Shown here piece after piece: positions 16,883 to 25,222 of a DNA stretch of 64,000 bases. Both the position numbers and the translations under genes were made by a program. Where the stretch lies: the NCBI RefSeq assembly GCF_009299795.1, contig NZ_VIGP01000005.1, forward strand, positions 62,001-126,000, given 5' to 3'. The notes under the pieces were generated by a model that did not search any database, had not been told where the DNA came from, and saw nothing but the letters and a program-made list of their open reading frames with translations. The first letter of the stretch is position 1. Each line of letters opens with the position of its first letter. The DNA comes from Brachybacterium subflavum (lineage in GTDB: Bacteria > Actinomycetota > Actinomycetes > Actinomycetales > Dermabacteraceae).

Positions 16883-18315
16883 CGCGCCCCGGGGACGACG
16901 AGACCGACCGCCCAGCGGACGTCCCGGAGGACGACAGCACCCCGCGCTCGCCAGGGGACGACGCCGCGAGCATCGCCGGCTCGGGGGCCGGCTCCGCCTC
17001 GCCCTCGGGCGACTCCGCACCCACGGGCGACTCCTCACTGCGGGTGGGATCCGACGCCGTGGTGATCGGCCTCGGCTACCTCGCGTCGTTCGCGTATCCG
17101 CTCGTCTCCCTCCCCCTGCTGTCCCGCATCCTCGGCGCCCATGACCTGGGCCGCTTCATGCTCGCTCTCGCGCTCGTGGAGCTCGTCGTGCAGTTCGCCG
17201 ACTTCGGCTTCGGCCGCAGCGCCCTGCGTCGGATCGCCGTGGCGACCACCCAGGCCGAGCGCTCGCGCGTGAGCGCCGCGAGCATGGGCTCGATCGCCGT
17301 GCTGTGGTTCGCCGCGAGCGTCGTGCTCATGGGGATCGTGCTGATCGCCCCCGCGTTGCGGGACCAGTGGCTGCTGTACCTGGTGGGACTGCTGCTCGTG
17401 GGCGTCGGCGCCGCCTACCCCAACTGGCTGCTGCAGGGCATGGGCCGACTGCGCTCCTTCGCCCTGTTCATGGCCGCCTCGCGCCTGATCTCCCTGATCT
17501 TCCTGGTGCTCACGGTCCGCACCCCCGGCGAGATGCTGCTGCCCATGGTGTGGCAGCAGTTCCCGCTCGCGCTCTCCGCGATCATCGCCTGGCTGATGAT
17601 CCTGCTGGTCTGGAAGGACGTGCGGCCGGTGCGCACATCGCCCGCTCAGATCCGCGATGCGATCTCGGACTCCTGGCCCATGTTCGTCGCGAACATCGCG
17701 AACATCTCCATCAGCGGGTCGAACACCGTCGTGCTCGGGATCGTCTCGACGCCCGTGCACGTCGCCTTCTTCGGGGCCGCCGAGCGCTTCGGCAACGCGG
17801 TGCGCGGGATCATGCACGGCATCGTGGACGCGATGCTCCCCCGGATGACCCGCGGAGGCGAGGACAACCGCATCATCGAGCGCACGATCACGGGCGGGAT
17901 CATCGGCTCCTACGCCCTCGCCGGGATCATCCTGGTGATCGCGGCGCCGCTGTTCATCCCCTGGTACCTCGGCGAGGGGATGCACCGGGCGGCGCCGGTC
18001 GCCCAGATCATCGGCGTCTCGCTGATCTTCTCGGGGATCGGGATGGCGTTCTTCCTGCGTGCGACCGCGCAGCACCGGTTCCGCACCTCCGCGCGCTACG
18101 CGATGATCGGCACGATCTGCCATGTGGTGCTGCTGTTCCCCGCCGGCTGGCTGTGGGGCTCCGTGGGCGCCGCCGCCGTCGCGATCGTCTCGGAGGGCAC
18201 CATCGCGGGCCTCTACATCGCCGATGCGATCCGCCGTCGCCGTGCGGCACGCCCCGCGCCCGTCGACGACTCCGCGTCGTCATCGTCCCCCCACAGTGAG
18301 GCCGCCGCCCGATGA
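16879..18315 (+). CDS. Wzx-type oligosaccharide flippase (MOP superfamily)
   Basis: 478 residues. A disordered acidic N-terminus of about 55 residues is followed by 12-14 helices beginning VVIGLGYLASFAYPLVSLPLLSRILGAHDLGRFM, the typical start of polysaccharide-transporter (PST) proteins. LQGMGRLRSFALFMAASRLISLIFL and a C-terminal GMAFFLRATAQHRFRTSARYAMIG are also characteristic. It should flip undecaprenyl-PP-linked repeat units to the outer face for the Wzy-like polymerase. Coupled by ATGA overlaps at both ends. Confidence 0.85.
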   Translation: MTRPGDDETDRPADVPEDDSTPRSPGDDAASIAGSGAGSASPSGDSAPTGDSSLRVGSDAVVIGLGYLASFAYPLVSLPLLSRILGAHDLGRFMLALALVELVVQFADFGFGRSALRRIAVATTQAERSRVSAASMGSIAVLWFAASVVLMGIVLIAPALRDQWLLYLVGLLLVGVGAAYPNWLLQGMGRLRSFALFMAASRLISLIFLVLTVRTPGEMLLPMVWQQFPLALSAIIAWLMILLVWKDVRPVRTSPAQIRDAISDSWPMFVANIANISISGSNTVVLGIVSTPVHVAFFGAAERFGNAVRGIMHGIVDAMLPRMTRGGEDNRIIERTITGGIIGSYALAGIILVIAAPLFIPWYLGEGMHRAAPVAQIIGVSLIFSGIGMAFFLRATAQHRFRTSARYAMIGTICHVVLLFPAGWLWGSVGAAAVAIVSEGTIAGLYIADAIRRRRAARPAPVDDSASSSSPHSEAAAR

Positions 18316-19289
18316 GCAACCCGATCGCGCCGCCGCGTGTCACCGTCGTCGTCCCCTGCTACGAGGCCGCGAGCACGGTGCGCGCCGCCGTGGACTCGGT
18401 GCTCGCCCAGACCTTTGAGGACTTCGAGCTGCTCATCATCGACGACGGATCGGTGCGCGAACCGGTACCGGAGGGGCTCGACGAGGATCCGCGCGCGCAG
18501 GTGGTGCGGATGCCCCGCAACGGCGGGTACGCGCGGGTGACCGACGACGCCGTGGCCCGGGCGCGCGGCGAGTGGGTGACCTTCGTGGACGCCGACGACA
18601 CGGTCGCACCGACCTACCTCGAGCGACTGCTCGAGGCCGGGGAGGGCACGGGGGCCGACGCCGTGTTCACGCCGATGTTCCGCGTCGCCGAGGGCCGCGT
18701 GATCGGCACCGGCCCGTGGAGCCCGCCGGCCGCGGTGATGAGCTCGCGCACCGCCCTGCGCGCGCTGCTGCAGGGGGATCTCAGCGGCACGCAGCATCTG
18801 CTGCTGCGCCGGCCGACCGCCCCCTCCGAGCCCGACCAGGTCTACAGCGACTTCGTGTTCGTGGTGCGCTGCATCGCCCAGGGCGGGACCGTGGCCTGCG
18901 TCGACGAGGAGCTGTACCTCAACACCGTGCACGCCGCGTCCGTGACCGGGAGCCTCCGACCCGGGGCGTGGGACCTGGTGCGGCTCAACGACGCCGTGCG
19001 CCCGTCGATCGAAGGCGCCTTCGATGCGGAGGAGGCCACCGCCCTGCTGCAGGACCATCGCGACCTCACCCTCACACAACTGCTGCACACGGCGGTCCAT
19101 GAGATCGAGGATTCGCCGCTGCGGCGCAGCGTGACGGCCTGGTGCCGTCGGCGGATCACCCTCGCGGGGATCCTCCGGCAGCTGCGCCGAGGGCATCGCG
19201 CCGCCGCCGCCTCGTGGCTGCTCGCCCGGGTCGCGCCGTCCCTGCATCTGCGCGCGTACCACGCCTTCGACGCCCGGCGCCGCCGATGA
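18312..19289 (+). CDS. Family 2 glycosyltransferase
   Basis: 325 residues, GT-A fold. TVVVPCYEAASTVRAAVDSVLAQTFEDFELLIIDDGS is the canonical GT2 opening. ARARGEWVTFVDADDTVAPTYL carries the DxD (here DADD) that holds the metal and nucleotide. About 190 residues follow with less conserved acceptor regions (QVYSDFVFVVRCIAQGG). Cytoplasmic; last gene of the operon. The next gene follows after about 195 bp and has its own strong ribosome site, so the coupled operon probably ends here. No strong hairpin was noticed after the stop. Confidence 0.85.
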   Translation: MSNPIAPPRVTVVVPCYEAASTVRAAVDSVLAQTFEDFELLIIDDGSVREPVPEGLDEDPRAQVVRMPRNGGYARVTDDAVARARGEWVTFVDADDTVAPTYLERLLEAGEGTGADAVFTPMFRVAEGRVIGTGPWSPPAAVMSSRTALRALLQGDLSGTQHLLLRRPTAPSEPDQVYSDFVFVVRCIAQGGTVACVDEELYLNTVHAASVTGSLRPGAWDLVRLNDAVRPSIEGAFDAEEATALLQDHRDLTLTQLLHTAVHEIEDSPLRRSVTAWCRRRITLAGILRQLRRGHRAAAASWLLARVAPSLHLRAYHAFDARRRR

Positions 19290-19484
19290 GGAGACCGCGT
19301 CGCGCTCGTCCGACGAGGCGCGGCGCCGCGGCCGATGATCCTCCCCTTCCGTCCGAGCACCTCATCCGTCCGAGCACCGGGATCCTGTCTCGCTTCCCCT
19401 CCGATACGCCCGTTTCGTGGCGTACGCTCGCATCGTCGGCGCGCATCGAGAGTCGGGGGTCGTGGCCGCACCAGGAGGTGGCGC

Positions 19485-20882
19485 ATGCACATGCACTCCC
19501 TCCCGGTCCGCCTTCCCACCGGGGCAGACGGGCCCACCGGGGCCGACGGCCACCCCGGGCCCCACGATCCCACCAGCGCCGACTACCAGCACGAGGCGCT
19601 GAGGGCGCACGAGGACCTTGCCGCGGCGACCTCGCCGGAGAACGATCACCGCGTGGTGCGGGACCCCGTGCTCGCGTCCTGGCGCCGCTCCCTGGAGCTG
19701 CTCCCCCGCGACGTGGAGGCGCCCGTGCGCGTGGGCGTCTCCGGCGCCGAGCTCGCCGAGGCCCGTCGCCAGCACGCCTTCCACGCTCTCCTTCCCCTGC
19801 TCCAGGAGAGGCTGATCGAGCCCGCCGTCGAGGCCGGCCTGCTCGTGGCACTCGGGGACCAGCAGGGGCGTCTGCTGTGGCTCGATGGCCCCTCGCCCCA
19901 GCTCACCCTGGCCGAGAACGTGGGCTTCGTGGTGGGCGCCGACTGGTCCGAGGACGCGATGGGCACGAACGCTCCGGCCCTCGCCCTGGCCAGCGGCAGC
20001 GCGATCCAGGTGACGGGCGCCGAGCACTACGTCGAGGTGATCCAGGGCTGGAGCTGCAGCGCGGTGCCGGTGCTGGACCCCGCGAACGGCGAGGTCCTGG
20101 GCGTCATCGACGTCACCGGGGACGAGCGCGCCGTCGGCCCGCTCGTGCTGCCCCTGCTGCGGGCCGCCGCCCGCGCTGTACAGACGGAGCTCCCGCATCG
20201 CGAGGACCAGGCGGCGCAGCCCGTCCCCGTGCCCCGCTTCCAGCGCAGCGATGCGGCGACGCGCACGGGTGCGCTCGAGCTGCTGATCACCGGGCGGCGC
20301 ACCTCCCTGATCCGCCGCGGACGGGTGACCGCGTGCCTCTCCGGCCGGCACGCGGAGCTGCTGACCCTGCTCCACCTGCACCCCGACGGCCTGGGCGCGG
20401 GCGAGCTCGCCGAATCGCTGTACGGCTCGCTCGACACGGTGGGCACGGTGCGCGCCGAGGTGCTGCGCCTGCGCCGCGTCCTCGAGGGCTTCGCGGGGGA
20501 TGCGCTGACGCTCGGCTCCCGTCCCTATCGCCTGCAGGGTGAGCTCGACAGCGACCTCCTGCGCACGCGCGCCGCCGTCGACGCCGGGGACGTCGAGGAG
20601 GTCCTCGCCCACTACGAGGGGCGCCTGCTTCCCACGAGCGAGGCGCCGGAGATCCGTCGTCTGCGCGAGCGGACGTCGGCCCTGGTGCGGGCGCTCATGC
20701 TCGAGCGCGGGGACCATGAGCAGCTGTGGCGCTACGCCCAGCTGCCGGAGAACGAGAGCGATCTCGAGGTGCTGATGGCCGTGCTCACCGTGGCGCCGCC
20801 CGATGCCCCGGAGCGTGCCTCCGCCGCCGCCCGCGCGGAGGCCCTGGAGGCGGAGGAGCGAGCGGACGCCAGAGCTCTCTGA
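19485..20882 (+). CDS. GAF-domain transcriptional regulator (AcoR-like N-terminus, no AAA domain)
   Basis: 465 residues from an ATG with AGGAGG seven bases upstream. Residues about 65-110 (VVRDPVLASWRRSLELLPRDVEAPVRV) match the N-terminal block of actinobacterial AcoR-type GAF regulators. The GAF domain follows (ALGDQQGRLLWLDGP, GFVVGADWSEDAMGTNA, SCSAVPVLDPANGEVLGVIDVTG). There is no sigma-54 AAA module. Instead the C-terminal half has a winged-helix-like segment, LSGRHAELLTLLHLHPDGLGAGEL to VRAEVLRLRRVLEG. Such genes usually sit next to an aldehyde dehydrogenase, which they control; none is present here. Facing downstream is a promoter-like stretch with TGCAAC repeats. Function as an aldehyde/alcohol-responsive regulator is an inference. 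Confidence 0.7.
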   Translation: MHMHSLPVRLPTGADGPTGADGHPGPHDPTSADYQHEALRAHEDLAAATSPENDHRVVRDPVLASWRRSLELLPRDVEAPVRVGVSGAELAEARRQHAFHALLPLLQERLIEPAVEAGLLVALGDQQGRLLWLDGPSPQLTLAENVGFVVGADWSEDAMGTNAPALALASGSAIQVTGAEHYVEVIQGWSCSAVPVLDPANGEVLGVIDVTGDERAVGPLVLPLLRAAARAVQTELPHREDQAAQPVPVPRFQRSDAATRTGALELLITGRRTSLIRRGRVTACLSGRHAELLTLLHLHPDGLGAGELAESLYGSLDTVGTVRAEVLRLRRVLEGFAGDALTLGSRPYRLQGELDSDLLRTRAAVDAGDVEEVLAHYEGRLLPTSEAPEIRRLRERTSALVRALMLERGDHEQLWRYAQLPENESDLEVLMAVLTVAPPDAPERASAAARAEALEAEERADARAL

Positions 20883-21324
20883 CTCCCCGGCGACCGGGCT
20901 GTGCGGCCGACGCGCAGACCGCTGATCCGACCGATGACCGGCACGGACGACGGCGGATCGCTCGTCGCGACGCGCTCGGCGACCTCCTTGCAACCTTCGT
21001 GCAACGTCCCGCCGCCTATCGTTCAAGCATCCGATGACGGTCGGGGGCGCTCACCCCCGTTTCGCGCCCCGGCACACCCCCGCATCGTGCCGGACCCCCG
21101 ACCCCGGTCGTCGTCGGAACCCCACCGCCCGCCCGCGACGCACCGTGTCGCCGGCGGGCGGCCGGGGCTCTTCCTCGCGCGCCGCGTGCCCGGCTCCGAC
21201 GACGGAGGCTCAGAGCGTGCTCGGTCCGCCGGAGGCGCCGACCGCGAACCGGGCGTCGGAGGGGCCGACGCACCCCGGGCACCGGAGGCACCGACCGTGG
21301 CCCCGCCGGATGCGCCCGTAGGCC
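20883..21324. other. 442-bp intergenic region with no credible gene
   Basis: The region lies between the GAF regulator and the convergent DHA2 exporter. It contains a promoter-like stretch (20988-21022) pointing right but no open frame with a ribosome site or recognisable protein behind it; the frames that stay open are Pro/Arg/Ala-rich and look like GC-rich noise. It may be the remains of a lost target gene of the regulator. Confidence 0.5.
20988..21022 (+). promoter_or_regulatory. Paired TGCAAC boxes before a TATCGT -10-like hexamer
   Basis: TGCAAC occurs at 20989-20994 and 21000-21005, exactly 11 bp (about one helical turn) apart, and TATCGT lies at 21017-21022. This is the shape of an activator site upstream of a weak promoter. 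The neighbouring GAF regulator is the obvious candidate to bind it. No gene follows on this strand. Confidence 0.35.
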
Positions 21325-22776
21325 CTACGCGTCGGTCCCGGCGAGCCTCTCCCGCTTGCGGTCGACGACGCTGACACCGAGCGCAGCCATCGCCATCAGC
21401 ATGATCACCGTCAGGGTGATGATGAAGGCCTCCACCCAGGGCGTGCCGTTCTCCGTCAGCGAGAACAGGATCCCGGGGATGAGCGCCGTGCCCACGGCCG
21501 CGCCGATCCGCTGGCCCAGCGACAGGATGCCGCCCGCGACGCCGCCGTAGCGCGGATCCACCGCGTTCAGCGTAAGGGTCTGGTTCGGGGAGATGGTCAT
21601 GCCCTGGCTGATGCCCACCAGGGTGAGCGGGACGGCGAGCGTCCAGAAGGGCAGCGCACCGCTCTCGACGATCCCGGCCATCACCGCGACCAGGGCGAGG
21701 CCGACGAGGACCACGGCGAAGCCCGCGATCACCAGGCGACGCCCCAGGCGCAGCACGTAGCGACCGCCGAGCTGCGAGGAGATCATCGCCGCGAGCGAGG
21801 AGGGCAGGCCGATGATCGACGCCTCGAAGGGCGTGCGGTCCAGGTGCATCTGCAGGAACAGCGGCAGCACGATCCAGATGCTCGTGGAGCCCAGGAAGTA
21901 GACGGTGACGATGATGATGCCGTTGCGGAAGGGCGGGCTGCGGAAGATGTCGGGGTCGACCATCGGCGGGCGTCCGCCGCGACGGTAGCGGTTCTCCCAG
22001 GTCACCCAGCCGAAGATGAGCAGCAGGCCGAGCGGCAGCAGCAGCCACACCAGCGCGGACACGGAGCGCTCGAGGAACGGCAGCATGATCATGAGGATCG
22101 CCAGGGCCAGCAGCAGCGTGCCGACAGGATCCAGATCGGGCTTGGAATCCTTGGTGCGCAGCTTGTCATTGGGGATCCAGAGCAGGCCGAGCACGATCGC
22201 GAGGATCCCGATCGGGACGTTCGAGAAGAAGATCCAGCGCCAGCCCATGTCCTCGCCGAGGACCTGGATGAGCAGGCCGCCGATCACCGGGCCGATGGCG
22301 GTCGCGACGGCCACCGTGGTGCCGAACAGCGCGAAGGCCTTCGCCCGGGCCTGACCGCGGAAGTTCACCTGGATCAGGCCGATGGACTGCGGGTTCAGCA
22401 GCCCGGAGCCGAGGCCCTGCAGGATCCGCGAGAGGTTCAGGACGCCCACGTTCGGCGAGAGCCCGGCCATCAGCGAGCCCAGGGTGAACAGGGCGACGCC
22501 GATCAGCAGGATGCGGCGCCTGCCGGTCGCATCGCCCACGCGTCCCGCGGGGACGAGCAGCACGGCGAAGGCGAGGGCGTAGCCGGAGAGCACCCACTGC
22601 AGTCCCTCGGAGTCCGCCTTCAGAGAATGGCCGATGGGGGTGAGTGCGACGTTGATGACCGAGACCGCGACCAGCGCCATGAACAGCGGCAGCAGGAGCA
22701 CGAACAGCACGCGGCGCGGGTGCGCGGGCGCCTGGGTCGGGGCAGCGGGACGGGGACGGGACTCGGCGGCACTCAC
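21325..22776 (-). CDS. MFS drug:H+ antiporter, DHA2 (EmrB/QacA) type
   Basis: 483 residues and about 14 helices. Family marks: PLFMALVAVSVINVALTPIGHSL with GLQWVLSGYALAFAVLLVPAGRVGDATGRRRIL (motif A), LQGLGSGLLNPQSIGLI, and GPVIGGLLIQVLGEDMGWRWIFFSNVPIG (motif C, the antiporter motif). The GTG at 22776 is chosen because the N-terminus before TM1 then has normal length; there is no Shine-Dalgarno sequence, but TATCCT ends seven bases upstream, fitting a leaderless transcript. It probably exports a drug-like or toxic compound. It is convergent with the GAF regulator and divergent from the MauE-Trx gene. Confidence 0.85.
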   Translation of the reverse strand: MSAAESRPRPAAPTQAPAHPRRVLFVLLLPLFMALVAVSVINVALTPIGHSLKADSEGLQWVLSGYALAFAVLLVPAGRVGDATGRRRILLIGVALFTLGSLMAGLSPNVGVLNLSRILQGLGSGLLNPQSIGLIQVNFRGQARAKAFALFGTTVAVATAIGPVIGGLLIQVLGEDMGWRWIFFSNVPIGILAIVLGLLWIPNDKLRTKDSKPDLDPVGTLLLALAILMIMLPFLERSVSALVWLLLPLGLLLIFGWVTWENRYRRGGRPPMVDPDIFRSPPFRNGIIIVTVYFLGSTSIWIVLPLFLQMHLDRTPFEASIIGLPSSLAAMISSQLGGRYVLRLGRRLVIAGFAVVLVGLALVAVMAGIVESGALPFWTLAVPLTLVGISQGMTISPNQTLTLNAVDPRYGGVAGGILSLGQRIGAAVGTALIPGILFSLTENGTPWVEAFIITLTVIMLMAMAALGVSVVDRKRERLAGTDA

Positions 22777-22877
22777 CCGATCAAGGATACGGAGGGTGTC
22801 CAGGCACCGGGCAGGGATCGAAGAGGGTCTTGTGCGGCGCATCTCGCGACGCCCGCGGCCCCGAGTAGCCTGGGACG

Positions 22878-23951
22878 GTGTCGATCCTGCTGCTCACCGC
22901 CCAGCTGCTGGTCTCCCTCACGCTGCTGATCAGCGGCTGCGCGAAGCTCGGCGACCGGCGCGGCACGCTGGACGCGATGACCTCCCTGCGTCTGCCACTG
23001 GCCACTGTCCACGGCGCCGTGGCGACGATCCTGCCTGCAGTGGAGGTCGTCCTCGCGCTTGGGGTCTGGCTGCCAGTGCCCGTCGTGCCTCTCGTGCTCG
23101 CCTCGCTCACGGAAGCACTTCTCCTCGCTTACTGGGTGATCATCGCCCGGGCCCTCGGCTTCGAGGAGCAGGTCAAGTGCTCGTGCTTCGGATCTCTGGG
23201 TTCGCCGACGGTCTCGCGCACCACCCTCGCGCGCAATTCCCTGCTGGTCGCGCTGGGCGTGCTCGCCGTGATCGGTACGGCGCGAGCCGTCCCTGCCCAC
23301 GCGGTCACGAGCACTCCGGGCCTGCTCGTGCAGCTCGCCCTGGCCGCGGTCGTCGCGTGCCTCCTGGCCCTGCTCACCCTCGGCGGCACACGAAGCAGCG
23401 GCAGGAACGCCGCCAGGGGACCATGGAGGGGCGAGACGCCCGCCGACCGGGACTCAGTGGACGAGCGGGCGAGCGCCGAGGACGACGAGGCTCTCGACTA
23501 CATGCGCACGCCGATCCCGTTCGGCATGCTCCGTGGCAGTGGCGACCAGCCAATCACCCTCGCGGCCCTGACTGCCGAGCGCGCGGCGCTGCTGATCTGG
23601 GTGCGTCCCGGCTGCGGCCCGTGCGAGAGGGTGTTGAACGCCGTCGGGGGCTGGCGTGCGGCGCTCGAGCAGACGCTCAGCGTGCGCACGCTCGTGCGCG
23701 CGGATCCCGAGGAGCTCCCGCCGTCCGTGCGCGAGCGAGCAGGTGACAGCCTCGCCCGGGACATCGAGGGCAACCTTGCCGCCTCCCTGGGGGCGACCTC
23801 CTCCCCCGCCGCCGTGCTGCTGGGGGCCGACGGCCTGCTGGCGGGAGGTCCCGTCATCGGTGCGGAGGACGTCACCGCGCTGGTCGAGGAGATCATCGCG
23901 CAGATCGAGCGGGCCAGGGCGAACGGGGAGATTGCTACACCGCCCGCGTAG
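22878..23951 (+). CDS. MauE/DoxX-like membrane protein fused to a thioredoxin-like domain
   Basis: 357 residues. The N-terminal part, about residues 1-160, has four helices and the MauE hallmarks: LISGCAKLGD after TM1 and EEQVKCSCFGSLGSPTVSRTTLARN. A linker of about 40 hydrophilic residues leads to a thioredoxin fold with LIWVRPGCGPCERVLNAV, whose CGPC is the redox-active CxxC. MauE-type proteins pass disulphide or thiol equivalents across the membrane, and the fused Trx domain suggests a self-contained oxidoreductase for exported proteins. The substrate is unknown. It is divergent from the DHA2 exporter and ends 34 bp before the convergent manA stop. Confidence 0.75.
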   Translation: MSILLLTAQLLVSLTLLISGCAKLGDRRGTLDAMTSLRLPLATVHGAVATILPAVEVVLALGVWLPVPVVPLVLASLTEALLLAYWVIIARALGFEEQVKCSCFGSLGSPTVSRTTLARNSLLVALGVLAVIGTARAVPAHAVTSTPGLLVQLALAAVVACLLALLTLGGTRSSGRNAARGPWRGETPADRDSVDERASAEDDEALDYMRTPIPFGMLRGSGDQPITLAALTAERAALLIWVRPGCGPCERVLNAVGGWRAALEQTLSVRTLVRADPEELPPSVRERAGDSLARDIEGNLAASLGATSSPAAVLLGADGLLAGGPVIGAEDVTALVEEIIAQIERARANGEIATPPA

Positions 23952-23985
23952 AACCGCCCCGGAGTGAAGTCCGCGAAGCGCATTC

Positions 23986-25185
23986 TCAGGGAACGCACGC
24001 CTGCACGATGCGTCCGATGCCTCGAACGCTGATGGTTCCATCGGAAGCGGGGATGAACACAGCCTGTCCTGCGCGCAGCTCGATGGCATCGTCCGAGCTC
24101 TCGAGGACCAGGAGTCCTTCGAGTCCCAGCACGATCCGCGGACCACGGCCGATCAGAGGCCATGAGTCACGCGGGGAGCACTGAACGAGGGTCGTGTAGG
24201 AGACTTCGAAGTCGTCGACGGGCGCGTAATACGACTGGGTGACCTCGTTGCGGCGCTCAGGTGCGATCCGCAGAGGAGGGGCAGCTGCGACGTTCACGCA
24301 TTGAAGGAGTTCGTCCACGTCCAGAGGCTTCTCGGTGAGACCCGCACGGAGCACATTGTCACTGGCCGCTGTGACTTCAATACCGAACCCACTGATATAG
24401 GCGTGCAGGGTGCCCGTAGGGATGAACAGAGCTTCTCCCGGCTGCAGAGCGACAGGGTTGAGCAGAAGCGCCGCGACCACGCCGGGGTCTCCCGGATGGT
24501 GGTCCGCAAGCTCGGTCACGATGCGGTCCATGCGCGGTGAAGGAGAGGCCCCCGTGCGCTCGCGCTCGCGACAGGCTTCGACAACCTGCCGTACGAGTCC
24601 CGGCTCAGGGCGGAGCGCGCGGGAGAGAAGGGACCGCAGGGCAGCGTGCATGCCCCGCGCGTTCGGACTCTCCAGCAGGAGACGGTGCAAGCGTTCGGAG
24701 AGATCCGTGTCCAGCCCCTCGAGGATCTCAATGGCCCGTCGGGGCGCCCGAAAGCCGCAGAGCGCCGTGAACGGCTCGAGTGCGACCAGCAATTCTGGCT
24801 TGTGCTTCGGGTCCCGATAACTGCGCCGAACAGAGTCCAGCGGAAGGCCCGCAGCGGTCTCCGCAGCGAAGGACTCTTCCGCGCGGTCTCGACCCGGATG
24901 CACCTGCAGCGAGAGAGGTTTCTCCGGAGCTATCGCTTTGAGGAGGAACGGGAGCTCACTGCCGAAGCTGCGAGCGACGCCAACACCCAGCTGGGTCTGC
25001 GGCTCGGAGGCGACGAGATCCGACAACGTCGTGCCGTCCTCGAGGAGAGAGGGAGCCAAAGGATGGCCGCCGAACCACGCCTCAGCCCAGTTCCTGCCGT
25101 CCGGCTGCAGCCCAAGGAAACGGGGCAATCGTGTTCGAGATCCCCACGCGTAGTGCCGGACACGGCCTTCGATCCGACGCATCAT
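23986..25185 (-). CDS. manA: Mannose-6-phosphate isomerase, class I
   Basis: 399 residues, full length for type I PMI. It interconverts fructose-6-P and mannose-6-P and supplies GDP-mannose for glycans. Conserved blocks: RVRHYAWGSRT, NWAEAWFGGHPLAPS, PLSLQVHPGRDRAEE (Zn ligands Gln and His), YRDPKHKPELLVALEPFTALCGFR (Glu ligand) and FIPTGTLHAYISGFGIEVTAASDNVLRAGLTEK (His ligand and the substrate loop). Codon use here is visibly less GC-rich than in the neighbours (ATA, CAA and AAG codons), hinting at a different history. The next gene upstream on the same strand ends 37 bp before the manA start, so they may be co-transcribed. Confidence 0.93.
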   Translation of the reverse strand: MMRRIEGRVRHYAWGSRTRLPRFLGLQPDGRNWAEAWFGGHPLAPSLLEDGTTLSDLVASEPQTQLGVGVARSFGSELPFLLKAIAPEKPLSLQVHPGRDRAEESFAAETAAGLPLDSVRRSYRDPKHKPELLVALEPFTALCGFRAPRRAIEILEGLDTDLSERLHRLLLESPNARGMHAALRSLLSRALRPEPGLVRQVVEACRERERTGASPSPRMDRIVTELADHHPGDPGVVAALLLNPVALQPGEALFIPTGTLHAYISGFGIEVTAASDNVLRAGLTEKPLDVDELLQCVNVAAAPPLRIAPERRNEVTQSYYAPVDDFEVSYTTLVQCSPRDSWPLIGRGPRIVLGLEGLLVLESSDDAIELRAGQAVFIPASDGTISVRGIGRIVQACVP

Positions 25186-25222
25186 GCAGCGCTAGACACA
25201 TTTGGGCGTCGCGCTTCGGACA

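Noticed and set aside
21034..21321. 95-codon forward frame downstream of the GAF regulator
   Set aside because: Pro/Arg/Ala-rich, no ribosome site and no hydrophobic core; unlikely to be a gene.
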